64,000 bases of DNA from contig CM034546.1 in NCBI GenBank assembly GCA_020055645.1, forward strand, positions 16,182,001 through 16,246,000, in the 5' to 3' direction. The notes beneath the pieces are model-generated. The model worked only from the letters and a program-made list of their open reading frames with translations. It searched no databases and was not told the origin of the DNA. Of the stretch, positions 11,198 through 23,080 are shown piece by piece (position 1 is the stretch's first letter; the number at the start of each line of letters is the position of its first letter). The position numbers were made by a program, and so were the translations under genes. The stretch is from Tomocerus qinae. Its lineage: Eukaryota; Arthropoda; Collembola; Entomobryomorpha; Tomoceridae.

Positions 11198-14096
11198 TCA
11201 GCCAATAGTCGTTATTCGGGTCACCAAATCCGTTTTTGTATCCATCCCAAGTTTTCTTGAACAAGTCTGAACGCTCATCCTCCGTCAAGTCCCCGGGTAT
11301 TCCCCGTCTTTGAAACACCGTCCAGCCTCCACCAGCAGTCTTCATATCGCAGTAGGCGTTAACAGATTTTCCTATGAATGTTCCATTTTGGAAAGGAAAA
11401 GTTTCAAAGACTCCATCATTTGAAATATTCAATACTCGGTTTCCTTCGTAGCATGACTCGATTTTCTTGGACGAACCTGAAAATAACAACGCCATTATGA
11501 TATTAAATACAAGGAAGTATCCAGTAGAGTCCGGAGGGACGTAGCCAGTGTTCGGTGACCAGCCGGCTGATTGGTTAAAATGGCTGGCTAAATTGGCCGG
11601 CCGGTTGGTTGAAATGTTTTGTTAGCCAGTGGCTAAAAAAGCCAAAATGGCTGAATTGGCCAAAAATAGTCAACTGAACTGAGAAATTCACTCACAATCA
11701 TTTTAGCCGGGTTAAAATGGAACACTGGCAAATCCTAAGTGAAGATATTTCCGATTTCCCAAACGGGTCAAAATTTGCACGAATTACGCGAATATGTTTC
11801 ATTTTTGATATCATTTTTGGTTGCGTTCCCTATAATGACTAAATTTTGGATACGTGCCTGCATAATCGGTTGTCATTAATATGGTATTAATTAATAATAG
11901 TAGGTAATAGCTGCAGTAATACAGAAGATGCAATTATCAAATATTTACCAACAGTTACTAGTAAATATTCAAAGTAATGTAGTAAATAGTAAGCATCAAA
12001 TATGTAGTAAATATTTGATATTTAACTATTGATGGACATTAAACAAAAATGTTTTTATATTGATTGGTTTACTTTCATAACTATTAGTTACTATTGCGTA
12101 TTTGGTAAAAGGAAGCACTAAAACGAAGAGCACAATAGAAATATCAGGGCATGAAAAAGGCAAAAAGCTACCTTTTTGCCTTTTTGCTTTGCCATTTTGC
12201 AAACCAAGGATGTGAACAATAAATACGATTTTATAAAACAGCAATCCTTATTCTTAAGAATCTTCAATAAAGTCAATAATTCGGTCATTCGTTGGACAAC
12301 AAGACAAACGAAAACAGCAAAATAACATTGTAAACAAGTTTAAAAAATGTTTATTAAGATTATTTTCGACGAAAAAAGGTAATAGAAAAACGGGAAGGCA
12401 AGAACCTAAGGCTGTGCTAACCAATAACAGTCAAAAACGGATATTATGGTTGAGTTGATATAATATCATATCATATCATATAATATTGTACACAATACGA
12501 AGATGTTCGACCTGGCTCATTTGTTACTATACGGTTTGTCACAAATAGATTATAGTTAATTTTAAATTTTGTAGTATTAGTAATAAATAGCATAATAATC
12601 AAAACAAAAACTAATTAGTATCTGCAATTTATCTGAATATTTGAATGTGTAGGATGGGACAGTCTACAAAAGTTAGCTTCAATGAAGTTTCACAGGTGGC
12701 AGCGGCTACTCCAAAAAGGCAAAAAGGTGGCTTTTTGCCTTTTTGCTAGCAAAAAGGCAACCTTTTTCATGCCTTGAGAAATATTAACATCAATATCAAA
12801 AATATTTCCGAATATTAGTAAATATTATACTACATTTAGAAAATTATACAATTGTCGCTTAAATTCATAGCAAGACACAAGTTCGCCGACGCAAACTTAG
12901 AACAAAATATTAGTTATGATTATGACAATTGAAATCTACTCCACAAAAGACTTGGACAATAGTGCGACAACGGCTAACAAATGGTTTTAATATTTCGGTC
13001 ATGCTAGTAATTAATTAGTTTCAATATTGAAATTCTAACCGGGAAATGTCGGCAGTGTCGCTGGGCGAACTGTTGTTGGGCTAATTGTTGTTGGGCGAAC
13101 TGTTGCTGGGCTAATTGTTGTTGGGCGAACTGTTGCTGGGCGAACTGTTGCTGGGCTAATTGTTGTTGGGAGAACTGTTGCTGGGCTAACTGTTGTTGGG
13201 AGAACTGTTGTTGGGCGAGCCTCCTATTAGTAAAACAATAAACCAGGTTGAATTTGGCCCTTTAATTTGTAAGTGAATATCACTTAAGGATCTGTTTCAA
13301 ATAAATTACTCCTTAACTAGGTGTAAAGGTGGTCATGTTAGTAAAGACACTTTTTGTATGCATTATAGTCTCGAAGCATTAAATATAACCTAATATTATA
13401 CATTTGGTACATAACAGGTTACATTTCTAAATAAATTAGCTCACTATTGTTGTGGTGAGTGGCATTTCGGTAGTAACCGTTACTGTGATGTTTGGAGTTA
13501 CGATAAAGGCAACGGTGGCATTGCTTTTGGCATTATTTTCAGTGCATAATTCCAGTTTGTTTCGCATTTCCTCAATGTTTGATTCAATGTTTTTAATGGC
13601 CCCTGAATTGTTGTCAATTGTTGCTTTCATGCTATTCAACTTATCAAATATATTTTCCATTTGATTTCGCAACTCATACAGGACAGCAAAGATTTGGTTA
13701 TTAGTTGGACATAACCTACTAACAGTAAAAGAAATATAACAATCTGCATAAGAAAATAATTGAGAAATTTAACAAGAATAAGCCTGATTCTGATTGTTTA
13801 GAATTTCTACAGCACAGCAAATAATTAATGTTGTTAATTATTTCAAAGTTAAATTAGTGCTAGTTGGGACTAATTATTAAATTCTTTGATATTATCTGCT
13901 TGTGTAGTTAGTATATCATAAATTATTGTTTTTTGATATTTTTGCAGAAATGCATATTTGTATTACAACAAATGATTTAATTTGTTTCCCACTTTGATGG
14001 CAAATAATTGTCTTGATTGGTTACATCACATGACGTCTGCTTTATGTACCAGCCTAAGCAGAACACGTGCAGGACGATTTTGAATTTTATTTTCAT
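11198..14096 (-). CDS. Fibrinogen-related protein (FReP/ficolin-like), 5' part, four exons
   Basis: Four phase-compatible exons can be read. Exon 1 (14096-13993) starts [16 protein letters not shown], a signal peptide. Exon 2 (13718-13445) is a heptad-rich coiled coil ([12 protein letters not shown] and on) ending in a Thr-rich stretch. Exon 3 (13223-13040) encodes about eleven five-residue Pro/Thr units (PTTVx, PATVx), a mucin-like linker. Exon 4 (11476-11198) is the N-terminal half of a fibrinogen domain, with [22 protein letters not shown] and [11 protein letters not shown]; it ends at donor A|GTAAGG in phase 1, the same place as in the second FReP gene. FRePs are secreted lectins of innate immunity. 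The remaining exons with the ligand and calcium site are not found downstream, so the gene is probably truncated. The exon 1 donor (GTGGGA) is less certain than the others. Confidence 0.72.
11546..11727. mobile_element. Degenerate hAT-like MITE, GCCGGCTAAAATGG family
   Basis: Ends CAGTGTTC / GAACACTG and internal GCCGGC-rich subrepeats match the intact copy at 18664-18855. No matching 8-bp duplication remains. It lies just 5' of exon 4 of the FReP gene, in the intron. Confidence 0.65.
12145..12776. mobile_element. hAT-type MITE, CAGGGCATGAAAAAGGC ends
   Basis: A 632-bp element with ends CAGGGCATGAAAAAGGC and GCCTTTTTCATGCCTTG, flanked by a perfect 8-bp duplication agaaatat (12137-12144, 12777-12784). 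Subterminal repeats are CTTTTTGCC-type rather than the GGGTTTTT type of 21405 and 45149, though the termini are the same. It lies in the intron between FReP exons 3 and 4. The 72-codon ORF inside is not a gene. Confidence 0.88.
13046..13218 (-). repeat. 15-bp coding minisatellite in FReP exon 3
   Basis: About eleven copies of a 15-bp unit ('ctgttgttgggcgaa' on the plus strand). In the frame set by the splice phases it encodes PTTV/PATV-type pentapeptides. A second minus-strand frame is also open and would encode [10 protein letters not shown] units. Repeat number is likely to vary between individuals. Confidence 0.85.
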
Positions 14097-15860
14097 TCTA
14101 TATTCAAAGAATAAAGGAAAGCGAATAAATAAATGAATAAAGGAAAAGGAAATATCAAATATCAACCTATTATGACCCTACCGTTTCAAACTTTTGTTTA
14201 CTAATTATCTAGGTGTCGCATTTTTACATTAAAAGTGTCGATTTCAGGTTGATCTTCCTCAAGAAAATCTCTCGTCGAAGCGTCACCTTCCCAATTGCCC
14301 CCGAAGGCAGGAGTATGGACTCCGGTGACCTAGGGGAAGATGCTTAGGTAGACTCCTCTTTACACACTCCTCCACTCCACCGTTGCCACGTTACCGGATG
14401 TTACAATGTATTAACTGATGTTGATACTCTTGATACTAGTGTTTGCTGACCAGAGATAAAATTGTGGCTGTATAAAATGACTTTGCAACTTTTTTGTTGA
14501 AATTCTTATTAACTATTGTCTAAAATGGCCGGTCGGTTAAATTTCTTTGTCAACAAGTGGCTAAAATGAACGAACGAAAGTGAACTATAATCACTATCAC
14601 TCTGCCGTAGCGTCATCTAGGATCTGACTTTTAGTTGAAATCGCCCGTCCAATTTTTCACTTTCGCATGTCACAAATATAGTCATACCAGTGGATTAGTC
14701 AAGTCCAAGTGATATGAAATTCCCAAATATAAAAATTTTCAAACGTCATAAACCACCCCTTTAAATGGGGTTCAAAATTGGTCAAAAGTACTAATTTTAT
14801 GGACTCCTTACAACGGTCACATGTAATTACAGCTCATAGACCAAAGGGGCACACTCTGCCAAAATTTTAGTAAGCACTAAGGGCTATGAATGGACCATAT
14901 AAAAATTATAAGTTTGCAAATTTTCCAAAATTTAAATTTATAAAATTCAAATATCGTATTTTTTTTATGAAATCAGAATGAAATTGGCGGTGAATGGTGA
15001 CATTTTCAAACAGAACTTCACGAAAATTCTACAACTTCTGTCATTTGAACTTTTCGACGCCCATAATCTCTTGTTAACAGTTTTTTGGCAAAGGATGGAT
15101 AATACTGGATAATTCTGCAGTTTGTTATTTTGTATATTATTCATCAGAAAGACAATTGAACTATCTATAGAAACTTCAAATATGTTTAAGTGCTCGCAAA
15201 GGACATATTCCATTTTTACAGGACTTTATGGGATTTTCGATATCTCTACTTTAAATACTTTAAAAAAAGTTATATTCCGAAAAAGTGAGTCAATTTTCAT
15301 TTCTGTAAAACTTGGTCATGTGAACATTGGTGCTTTTAATAAACCTCGCGTTGACGCTACTGTTATGGTAGTCTTTTAACTCAAGGTTTGGAGTAATTTC
15401 AAACCCGGAGTCAAAAATATAAACTTCACCTATCACATGACTTTATACAATGTACAGACCAAAATTACCCACTTTCCAAACGGCGCTGTCGATTTGTATA
15501 TTGACCTTGTCTTTTAAAATCCGAAAACAGAATTTAAATGTTTTACTTTGGTAAAAATTATTGAGAGAGGAACTCATAAATGGAAACTTAGGTACACAGA
15601 AAGACATACCTACACAAAATCAAGAATTCTCCAATCCCTGATTTTATAATCATTTAGGGGGGGTAATAGGGTGTTTAAGCACCCCTTAATTTTCCAAAAA
15701 AAGCACTAGATATTTATCAAAATTTAATAAAAACTAATTTCATACATAACAAAAATCTGCTGACATATTTAAGCGCGCCCTAAATTTGATTTCCGGATAC
15801 TCCCTTGTTTATCATATACATATTATTATACAACTTAAGGTGGGGGTATTCCTAGTTACA
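14097..15860. other. Gene-free stretch with repeat fragments
   Basis: Includes a piece of the GCCGG/AAAATGG MITE family near 14521-14570. ORFs at 14965-15213 and 15122-15379 overlap on opposite strands and show no family feature. Nothing else is supported. Confidence 0.4.
15645..15810. repeat. Interspersed repeat, 'tttagggggtgctta' family
   Basis: Shares order and wording with 26547-26712 ('aaaattaataaaaa...catacataa...gatactcc') and partially with 48740-48790, where the ends read as a hairpin (TTTAGGGGGTGCTTAAGCACC). Non-coding; class unknown. Confidence 0.5.
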
Positions 15861-16276
15861 GCTAGTTACACTGACTATCAAATTGGCCCTTAACTTTTTT
15901 TTAGCAAAGTCCCTAAGGATCTGAGACGACTGGTCATACACACATATAGTAAATTTGAAAAAGATACATCGAAACTTTCTTCATCGTTTCCTTATTGAAA
16001 ATTTGACAGTTTCGACTTCTTTTTCTAAGATACTGCAGTTTGAAAATTGAAACTTGGTTTTTTGGTCAAAATGTTAAGTTAAAAACTGCAATATCTTAGA
16101 CAACAAAGTTGAAAGTGTGAAATTTTCAATAAGGAAACGATGAAGAAAGTATCGATGCATCTTTTTCAAATTTACTATATGTGTCTAGGACCAGTCGTCT
16201 CAGATCCTTAGGGACTTTGCAAAAAAAATTCGAAATTTTTGTATTGCCCATGACCAACTTGGTAGTCAAGTAGCTT
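15861..16276. repeat. Long foldback element, arms about 185 bp
   Basis: The left arm 15861-16045 is the imperfect reverse complement of about 16085-16276; shared wording includes 'gcaaagtccctaaggatctg', 'tcatcgtttccttattgaaa' and 'atatagtaaatttgaaaaag'. The loop is about 40 bp. There is no coding capacity and no clear target duplication. Confidence 0.82.
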
Positions 16277-17938
16277 AGTAAATTGTCTGATCTGTCAACT
16301 AATTATATATCCTTGGCTGGATAGGCGCTAAAATATAAATCTTTCAAAACATTTTTGTGTGTTTGTGTTTTGGTATTTTGGTATTTCATTGAATAATATT
16401 GTATCACATAACGTAATAGGACAACTATTTTCACTATTTTAAGGAAAATTCATTCAAAACTAGAAACAAATAGATAAATTACCTAAATTGGCTCTACAAC
16501 TTCTCCAGCCGCTACTCACAGGCAATTTAATTTACTTATTTAAGGAAATCAGAACTATCTCTTCTATAGAAGTCATATCATTGATCATCTATATTATTCT
16601 AATTGCATTTATTTTGTACCTTTTTAGGTGACAAAGAGTGTGATGAATTTAATTTCATAGTATTTGTGATTTGGTGACTAATGTGATATTGAGTTTTAGT
16701 TTATTGACAATTGAACTAACAGTTTTAGAACTTTGTTCTCTCCCATCACAGTCATTCTAACATTCTAATATTAATAAAAAGTTTATATTATGATATGACT
16801 ATGACTATATGACTGAATGCTAACAAGCAATAATTGAAAATAGTCAATCAAATCGGAAGACGGAACAGAACGGTGGTCTATATAGCCGAAGATGTTACGA
16901 ATAGTCATAGTGTCACAGTCAAAATCGCAATTCTTATATTCCCACAGAAAAGTTCAATATATTATGCATAGGACGGGCTTTGGATTCTGGTTTTTTGAAT
17001 AGTATTCATAATTTTAAATAATATCCATAGAGATTTTATTATTTACTAAAACATGAAATTTGATACTATTTTCCCTGACCGCCCACGTTAACTTACAACG
17101 TTGAAGGTTTGGATGAAGATGCCTTATTTATCGAAGACGGTTTTAAGTAATGTAATAGTAATAAACACTCTTACCCTACGGTATTGAAGTCACTCGATCT
17201 TGATCTCGATCTCGACTGATTAAACACTGACACAAGAATTTAAAATTACTAAATGGCTTTAAAGATCTATGCTTGTGTAGGAACTTAAACGTAGATAATA
17301 TGACTTTACTATCAATAATTAAATATTGTCTGTAGTCTGCATGGTCAATTTACAACTGCCAAAAGTTGAAATAAGATCATGCTTTAAATAGGTTTCGCGT
17401 GTATTTATATTCTGGGCCGATTGGAATAATTATGTGCAATATATTCAAAACATTTCAGTCCCAGGGTTGTGTTTTATCCGGACGAAACTATTACTGACCA
17501 GTATGGAATATCCTATATCCTTAAGCGCTGATCTGTATAAATTGGAAGATAAAAGTAAGACAAAATAATTTATGTCTTGACAAGGTGAAAGTTCCTGGAA
17601 AAATTTCATTTTAACCTGGAAATTAATAATTCACTCTAAAGAAATATGCATTTGATTTTGTTGCAATAAATAACCCTTTTTGATTTCCCAAATTAAATCC
17701 TGCTATTAACTACGGAGTAAGAAGGCAAACAACTTTTTACATCTGATTAAGTTACAACCAGAGATTACCAGAAAATTTTCCATGCCCATTTACGAAATAC
17801 AAGATAATATTTATTAAACACAAACGCTGCACGTGCAACATTTTTACGTCCTGCTTAATAAAAGTGAAGCAGTTTTACTGAATAATCTATACATGTTTTT
17901 ACACTATTGAATAAGATGTTTGCGACAGTTCAATTATT
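16277..17938. other. Gene-free stretch
   Basis: No ORF above 60 codons with any recognisable feature on either strand. A repeat fragment near 17460-17640 is distantly related to 10680 and 55282. Confidence 0.4.
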
Positions 17939-18105
17939 TTAATTCAAATGAATAAAGAAAATGAATATTACATCACATTTGATAACTTGATGCATTATGA
18001 CTCTTGATCTTCCGCGTCGTGCATTGCTTTCGATTTTTGGCTTTATATTAACGAACTGTGTTTCTAATTTTCCAATCTTATCATCCATAATGTCGTTAAT
18101 ATACA

Positions 18106-19450
18106 GGGATAGTACTAAGTTCCAATACATGTTTGTCGGCTAATAACTCAAAAACTAGAGCAGATAGAGAAATGGGAGTACTACCATTGGAAAGAGGCTG
18201 AACTAACTTAAAGATTGGTATATGACAAGTAATTATTTGAAAGTAAATAGTAGTCAAAAAATAATGATGAACTAAAATTTAATTTATACATGCGGGAAAC
18301 CATAGGGAACAGATACTTGACATTTATTAACTTTTGTAAGTCGTAAAGAATATTTCATGTGTAAAAACTACCGGGAAGTGATTCGTCGTGTCAAAAAGCG
18401 ATTTCTGACCATATTACTTCCACATCCAGCTATTATTAAAAGTGTTGTTAAAAAGTTTATGCCCTAACTCTTGAGACATTTCTCCACTGTAAAATGGTGG
18501 TTTCGATTGGTCCAATACACTTGATTTCTTCGATTAAAAATTTCATTGAGATTAAAATTTCACTCATCACTCCACACTATGTCTTCCAATAATTCGGATT
18601 TTCAGCAAGAAGTGATAAGCAATCGTTACAGAATTCACTCGGTTGATTTGATGAGGTCTCATTCAGTGTTCCATTTTAGCCGGCTTAAAAGCTTTTTGAC
18701 CAGCCGGCTAGCCATATTAGCCAGCCAGCCGGCCGGCTAAAATGGACGGTCTCCGAACCCTATAGTTCGATTTTAGCTGGCTAACAAGCTTTTTGGCCAG
18801 CCGGCTACCCATTTTAGCCGGCCGGCTGGTTAAAATGGCCAGTCACTGAACACTGGTCTCATTTGTCTGGGATTACTTCCTTGAATTTGGTAGGCCAGTA
18901 ACAACGATACAGACTTTTCTTTAATGCTTTTTGGACATTATAAGCCCACGTATTCATGAATTTTTAGAAATGTCTCGACTGGACTGACTTGGATTACAGA
19001 GTACCGACTTTTCAATTCTTACTTTATTTTATTCTGTGAGGACGACAATTGGGGGGACAGCTAGCGATCGGTCATCTACTGCATTTCCAGTTTCTTCAAA
19101 CTTTTTAACTACACTTTTAATAATAGTGTGATGTGGGGGTAATATGGTCGAAAATCGCTTCTTGACTCGACGAATCACCTCCCGGTAGTTTTCACACATT
19201 AAATATTCTTTACAACTTACAAAAGTTAATAAATATCGGGTATGTTTTCCCTATGGTTTCCTATGTATAAATTAAATTTTAGTTCATCATTATTTTTTGA
19301 CTACTATTTACTTTCAAATAATATTACTTGTCATAAACCAATCTTTATTTTAGTTCAGCCTCTTTCCAATGGTAGTACTCCCATTTCTTTATCTGCTCTA
19401 GTTTTTGAGTTATTAGCCGACAAACATGTATTGGAACTTAGTACTATCCC
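18106..19450 (-). mobile_element. Degenerate Tc1/mariner-like transposon with 340-bp terminal inverted repeats
   Basis: The ends 18106-18453 and 19098-19450 are near-perfect inverted copies, starting GGGATAGTACTAAG on each strand. Inside, on the minus strand, the text reads like the N-terminal part of an IS630/Tc1-mariner transposase (VIRRVKKRFSTI, KSVVKKFEETGN, RIEKSV, QSSRDISK), interrupted by stops. The same transposase start is present in both arms, so the arms extend into coding sequence. A clean TA duplication is not evident. It split a FReP-like coiled-coil exon and itself received the hAT element at 18664-18855. Confidence 0.72.
18664..18855. mobile_element. hAT-type MITE, GCCGGCTAAAATGG family, nested
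   Basis: 192 bp, ends CAGTGTTCCATTTTAGCC and CACTGAACACTG, perfect 8-bp duplication gtctcatt (18656-18663, 18856-18863). It is inserted inside the Tc1/mariner-like element. Confidence 0.88.
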
Positions 19451-19699
19451 ATGTCTTCAAATTATCAATATTCAATTTCAGCATTTCTTCCCAATTGGTA
19501 AGGATTAGTTCTATTTTCTTCAACTTTTCTTCGGTGCCAATCGTTTTTGTATCAGTTTCTACTGCTTTGGTCATCAGACTTTCGAACTTAGCATCAGTGC
19601 TTAACATTTTTACTTCAATGTTATTTATTTTTTCGGCCACTTCGTAAAGTTTGTGATTAAGCTGAACAATTCTACTACTGATGTGGTTTGCACTATTAA

Positions 19700-20297
19700 A
19701 ATAGTTTAAAACAGTATTATCGTAATGGATATGACGCAGTATTCATAACATCGCTGCATTCGTATTTGGAACTTATTTTCAGTTCATTTCTGTAGATTTG
19801 ACCTCATTAAACAACTCCACTTAAAACCCTTGAATTAGGGTCAATAGGGTTTAATTGCAGGTCGTTGATACATATGGCAACTTTTTCATTAGATTGGAGG
19901 GATTTTAAATTGTTTGTATCTTAATACTTTGAATTTGGCTTTGACCCATTTTTGAGATTAGTACCGAAGTATCGAAAATCACTGGTTTTTTAGGGTTTAA
20001 GGTTTTTTATATAAAATTTACGAAAACTACAACTGACAATATCATTCCGTGAAATTATGTAACTACTATTATTTACTCCTATAAAAATATTTACTCCTAT
20101 ATGTATACGGTCAAAGAAACGGAATATTATATGTAATCACAATTTAAAAATGACACCTGATTGCCTTGAAGTGAACAAATGTCTGCGTTAATTTATTATC
20201 AATTCCTTAATTAGTGTTTGTGTGGTCCATTAAAGTGCCAAGATTTAAATTAGTTCATGCTTTGCTGTAGATTTGTCATCTGAGCAAAGGTTTTGTT
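19700..20297. other. Gene-free stretch upstream of the broken FReP exon
   Basis: No signal-peptide exon or other gene is recognisable on either strand. Confidence 0.4.
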
Positions 20298-20923
20298 CAG
20301 TGTACAAAATTTACCACTTTTTAGCCTTTTTTACCATCGCAGTGGTAAAAATGCATTTAATGGTAAAAATGGTAAATTTTAGCGATTGATTATACAGCTG
20401 AGTAAAGATACACTAGACTTCCTAAAATATAAGTTTTAAAACTTTATTTTCTATGAAATATTTTCAATTAGCCCCTTTGTCAATTAAATTAATCATAATT
20501 ATTTGATTGTACCCCAAAAGTTATAAAAAATGAAGAAAGAAAGATTGTATTTGGCAATGTGATTCGAACGTTATAGGTTCGAATCACATTGGTATTTGGT
20601 ATCGCCCATTTAAAATTGATACTAATTTAATTGCAACTAATTTCGCAATCGGGAAGGGTTGTTAGCGCCCCCATTGGTTGAATCCTACTCTGATTGATGA
20701 ACACTTATCAATTTGTGACAACAATGATCATCTGTTAAGCTATTTCATACTTTGGCACCGAATTTTATTCAAAATTCAAACACGAAATTTAAATGAAACT
20801 ATTTTTTACCATTTTTACCATTTATACCCCTTACCACTACTTTTTTAGGTAGTGGTATTTAACGTTAAATACCATTAAAAACCGCTTACCACTGGTAAGT
20901 GGTAAATGGTATTTTGTACACTG
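20298..20923. mobile_element. hAT-type non-autonomous element, CAGTGTACAAAAT ends, copy 1
   Basis: 626 bp with inverted ends CAGTGTACAAAATTTACCAC / GTGGTAAATGGTATTTTGTACACTG, rich in GGTAAA-type subterminal repeats. The 8-bp duplication gttttgtt is perfect (20290-20297, 20924-20931). An internal palindrome 'aatgtgattcgaac...gttcgaatcacatt' lies near 20556-20591. Copy 2 at 31873-32411 is inverted. Confidence 0.9.
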
Positions 20924-21404
20924 GTTTTGTTGAATTAGATGTAGATGGTGGTTAAATATAAGTTTAATTGGAGTATCAAATATTCTTAATACTTAATTAC
21001 TTTGCAGTCCATCTAGTCATTTCTTCCTTTCTAACGTATGTTTATCTGCCGTATGTGCTGCTTTGTGTCTTAATAGGTTTCTCCCACAATAGTTGGCAAT
21101 ATACACAAAGCAAAATGTAGAATATAAACCATCACCGCATAAATGCTTAAACATTTTAGCGATTATCTAATTATGGGGTCATTTTTAATAATGTGAACAC
21201 TAATTCTTTTGTCAATATATTGTAATTGATCTATTCAATTTTAGTACTAAGCGGAAAGTTTAGGAAATGGTGGCAAAAATATTGGATTTATTTAAAATGT
21301 TTTTAAGTTTATTTGCAGATTTTGATTCTGCAGATTTTAGAAACCTATTATCAAAGTAATGACATCATTATGTAGCTAAAATCACTATTATAGTGTGTCT
21401 AAAT
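20924..21404. other. Gene-free stretch
   Basis: No ORF or recognisable element. Confidence 0.4.
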
Positions 21405-22064
21405 CAGGGCATGAAAAACCCAAAAACCCGGGTTTTTGGGTAATTGGGTTTTTGGTTGGGTTTTTGGGTAGCAAAATTAGCAAAAACCCGGGTTTTTGGG
21501 TTTTTGGGTTTTTGCTATGAAATGGGGCAATGTGAAACCCCAAGGATTAGAGCAGAATACAAGAACTTTGGTTTAAATTATCCGTTATTTTAATCCCTGA
21601 ATCAGCGAATCAACGTAATAGGCAAATGATACAAGTATTTATTTGTCAATGTTAATAAGTAAATGTTAAAAGTGGAATATTTTCAATATTATAGTTTTCA
21701 AGTTGGACTATATCAAGTCGCCTCCATACCTAATAACAGTAATAACTATACTTAATAACTTGCCAGCCAATTATTTGATTAATATACTTTTCAGTTTACC
21801 GTTAAATTCCTACTAATCGAATCGACAAATTCACTTCCATTATAATAAAAGTCTTCTTCCAGATCACCCAAATAAAGAATCAAAATAAATATTATTTTAA
21901 GTTTGAATGTGGAACAATAATAGTAGAAGTCCAGTGAACCACAGTAGATGGCGGATGCTACTGCAAAAACCCAAAAACCCCAAAAACCCAAAAACCCAGC
22001 AAAAACCCAAAAAGGCGGGTTTTTGGGTTTTTCCTAGGAAAAACCCTGCCTTTTTCATGCCCTG
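21405..22064 (+). mobile_element. hAT-type non-autonomous element with GGGTTTTT subterminal repeats, copy A
   Basis: 660 bp, ends CAGGGCATGAAAAACCC / CTGCCTTTTTCATGCCCTG, perfect 8-bp duplication gtctaaat (21397-21404, 22065-22072). Both ends carry runs of GGGTTTTT / AAAAACCC. The element at 45149-45808 is the same length, opposite in orientation and identical wherever compared, so at least one of the two moved very recently. The 66-codon ORF it contains is not a gene. Confidence 0.93.
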
Positions 22065-23080
22065 GTCTAAATAATTGCTATTTGACTTACGTGTTCAAAA
22101 TTTTTTGTTTGGCGAAATATTCATTTATTTGTTCCGACATTTAATTAGGTTGTTCGAAAATTCATTCATTTCCTCAAAGGACAGGGATTCTGGGCGTTCA
22201 AAAAGCCAGGTTTTAGAATTGGCTTTTGGGTTGGGGTTTGGGGTATCAAACAAAAAATTCTAGGTAGTTCATTCTGTGTAAGGAAAATAAATATCTTACT
22301 AATTAAAATGATTTTAACTAACTACTTATTTAGAGTTTTCATTTTCAAAATAATGTGCCCGGTGGCAAAGTGGCAATTTCCTAAATGTAGATTAAATTTG
22401 AGGAGTGCCTTGATTTATTTTTATTTGTTTTATAAAACTGATAACCCGATTTCCCTCGGCTGCCGATATATTAATTAGATGCACCAGTAATAGATATCTA
22501 CTTAATCACGGAATCAATTAATTAAGGTATAAAGGTGAAAGGCAAATCAATACTCAGGAAACAACTTCTTGCTATGAGAAGGCATTCATCTCTTAGGCTC
22601 TCAGGGCTGAAATGGTTGGCATTTATACTAGAGTCTCAGAGATCAGTAAATGGCTCAACATTTCCAATATTCAATACAACATTCAGAATGTTCTAAACAT
22701 CTAAAAAATGACCGTCGCTGTGGTGATTGCAACAGTTAATAATATGTTGCATGATTTGTATTGATAAATGGAGAATAATAAACAGTAAAATACAAAATTA
22801 CTATCAAATAGCAAGACTAAGAAAATAATTTTACATTTCACACATGTAAAACAGAATAAATTTGTTTGAAAGACTTCTACGACAGGAACACTGTTAAATT
22901 GAGAACAACGGTGTCTTTGTTTGACCTCGTATGGCATTAAACTTTTATAAATGTGTGATAAATAAATTGCTATATGACTATATACATCGTTGCTGTATAT
23001 ATGCTTATATATTATCATTCATTCTTTCATGTGTTCTATCTTCGGACATCAATCAAAAGTCTCTGAACGATTATACAATA
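22065..23080. other. Gene-free stretch
   Basis: The 105-codon ORF at 22701-23018 (minus) and smaller ones show no known motif and no support. Confidence 0.4.

Larger units (their letters stand above)
17939..19699 (-). pseudogene. Coiled-coil exon of a FReP-like gene, split by a transposon
   Basis: On the minus strand an acceptor (ttttaatag at about 19700) opens a heptad-rich reading frame (residues such as QLNHKLYEVAEKINNIE and EEKLKKIELILTNWEEM) that runs to 19451. There a Tc1/mariner-like element begins. Beyond it, below 18106, a coiled-coil frame resumes (DDKIGKLETQFVNIK). This matches in style and position the coiled-coil exons of the two other FReP genes. No signal-peptide or fibrinogen exon belonging to it was found nearby, so it is most likely a relic. 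The exact reading across the junction is uncertain. Confidence 0.45.

Noticed and set aside
12245-12330. Text resembling the CPTN start of a FReP coiled-coil exon
   Set aside because: It lies inside the hAT element at 12145-12776, ends in a stop after a few codons and is too short to call exon capture.
21791-21991. 66-codon ORF found identically at 45222-45422
   Set aside because: Identity is explained by the two copies of the same 660-bp hAT element; it has no coding features and breaks in the degraded copy at 51827.
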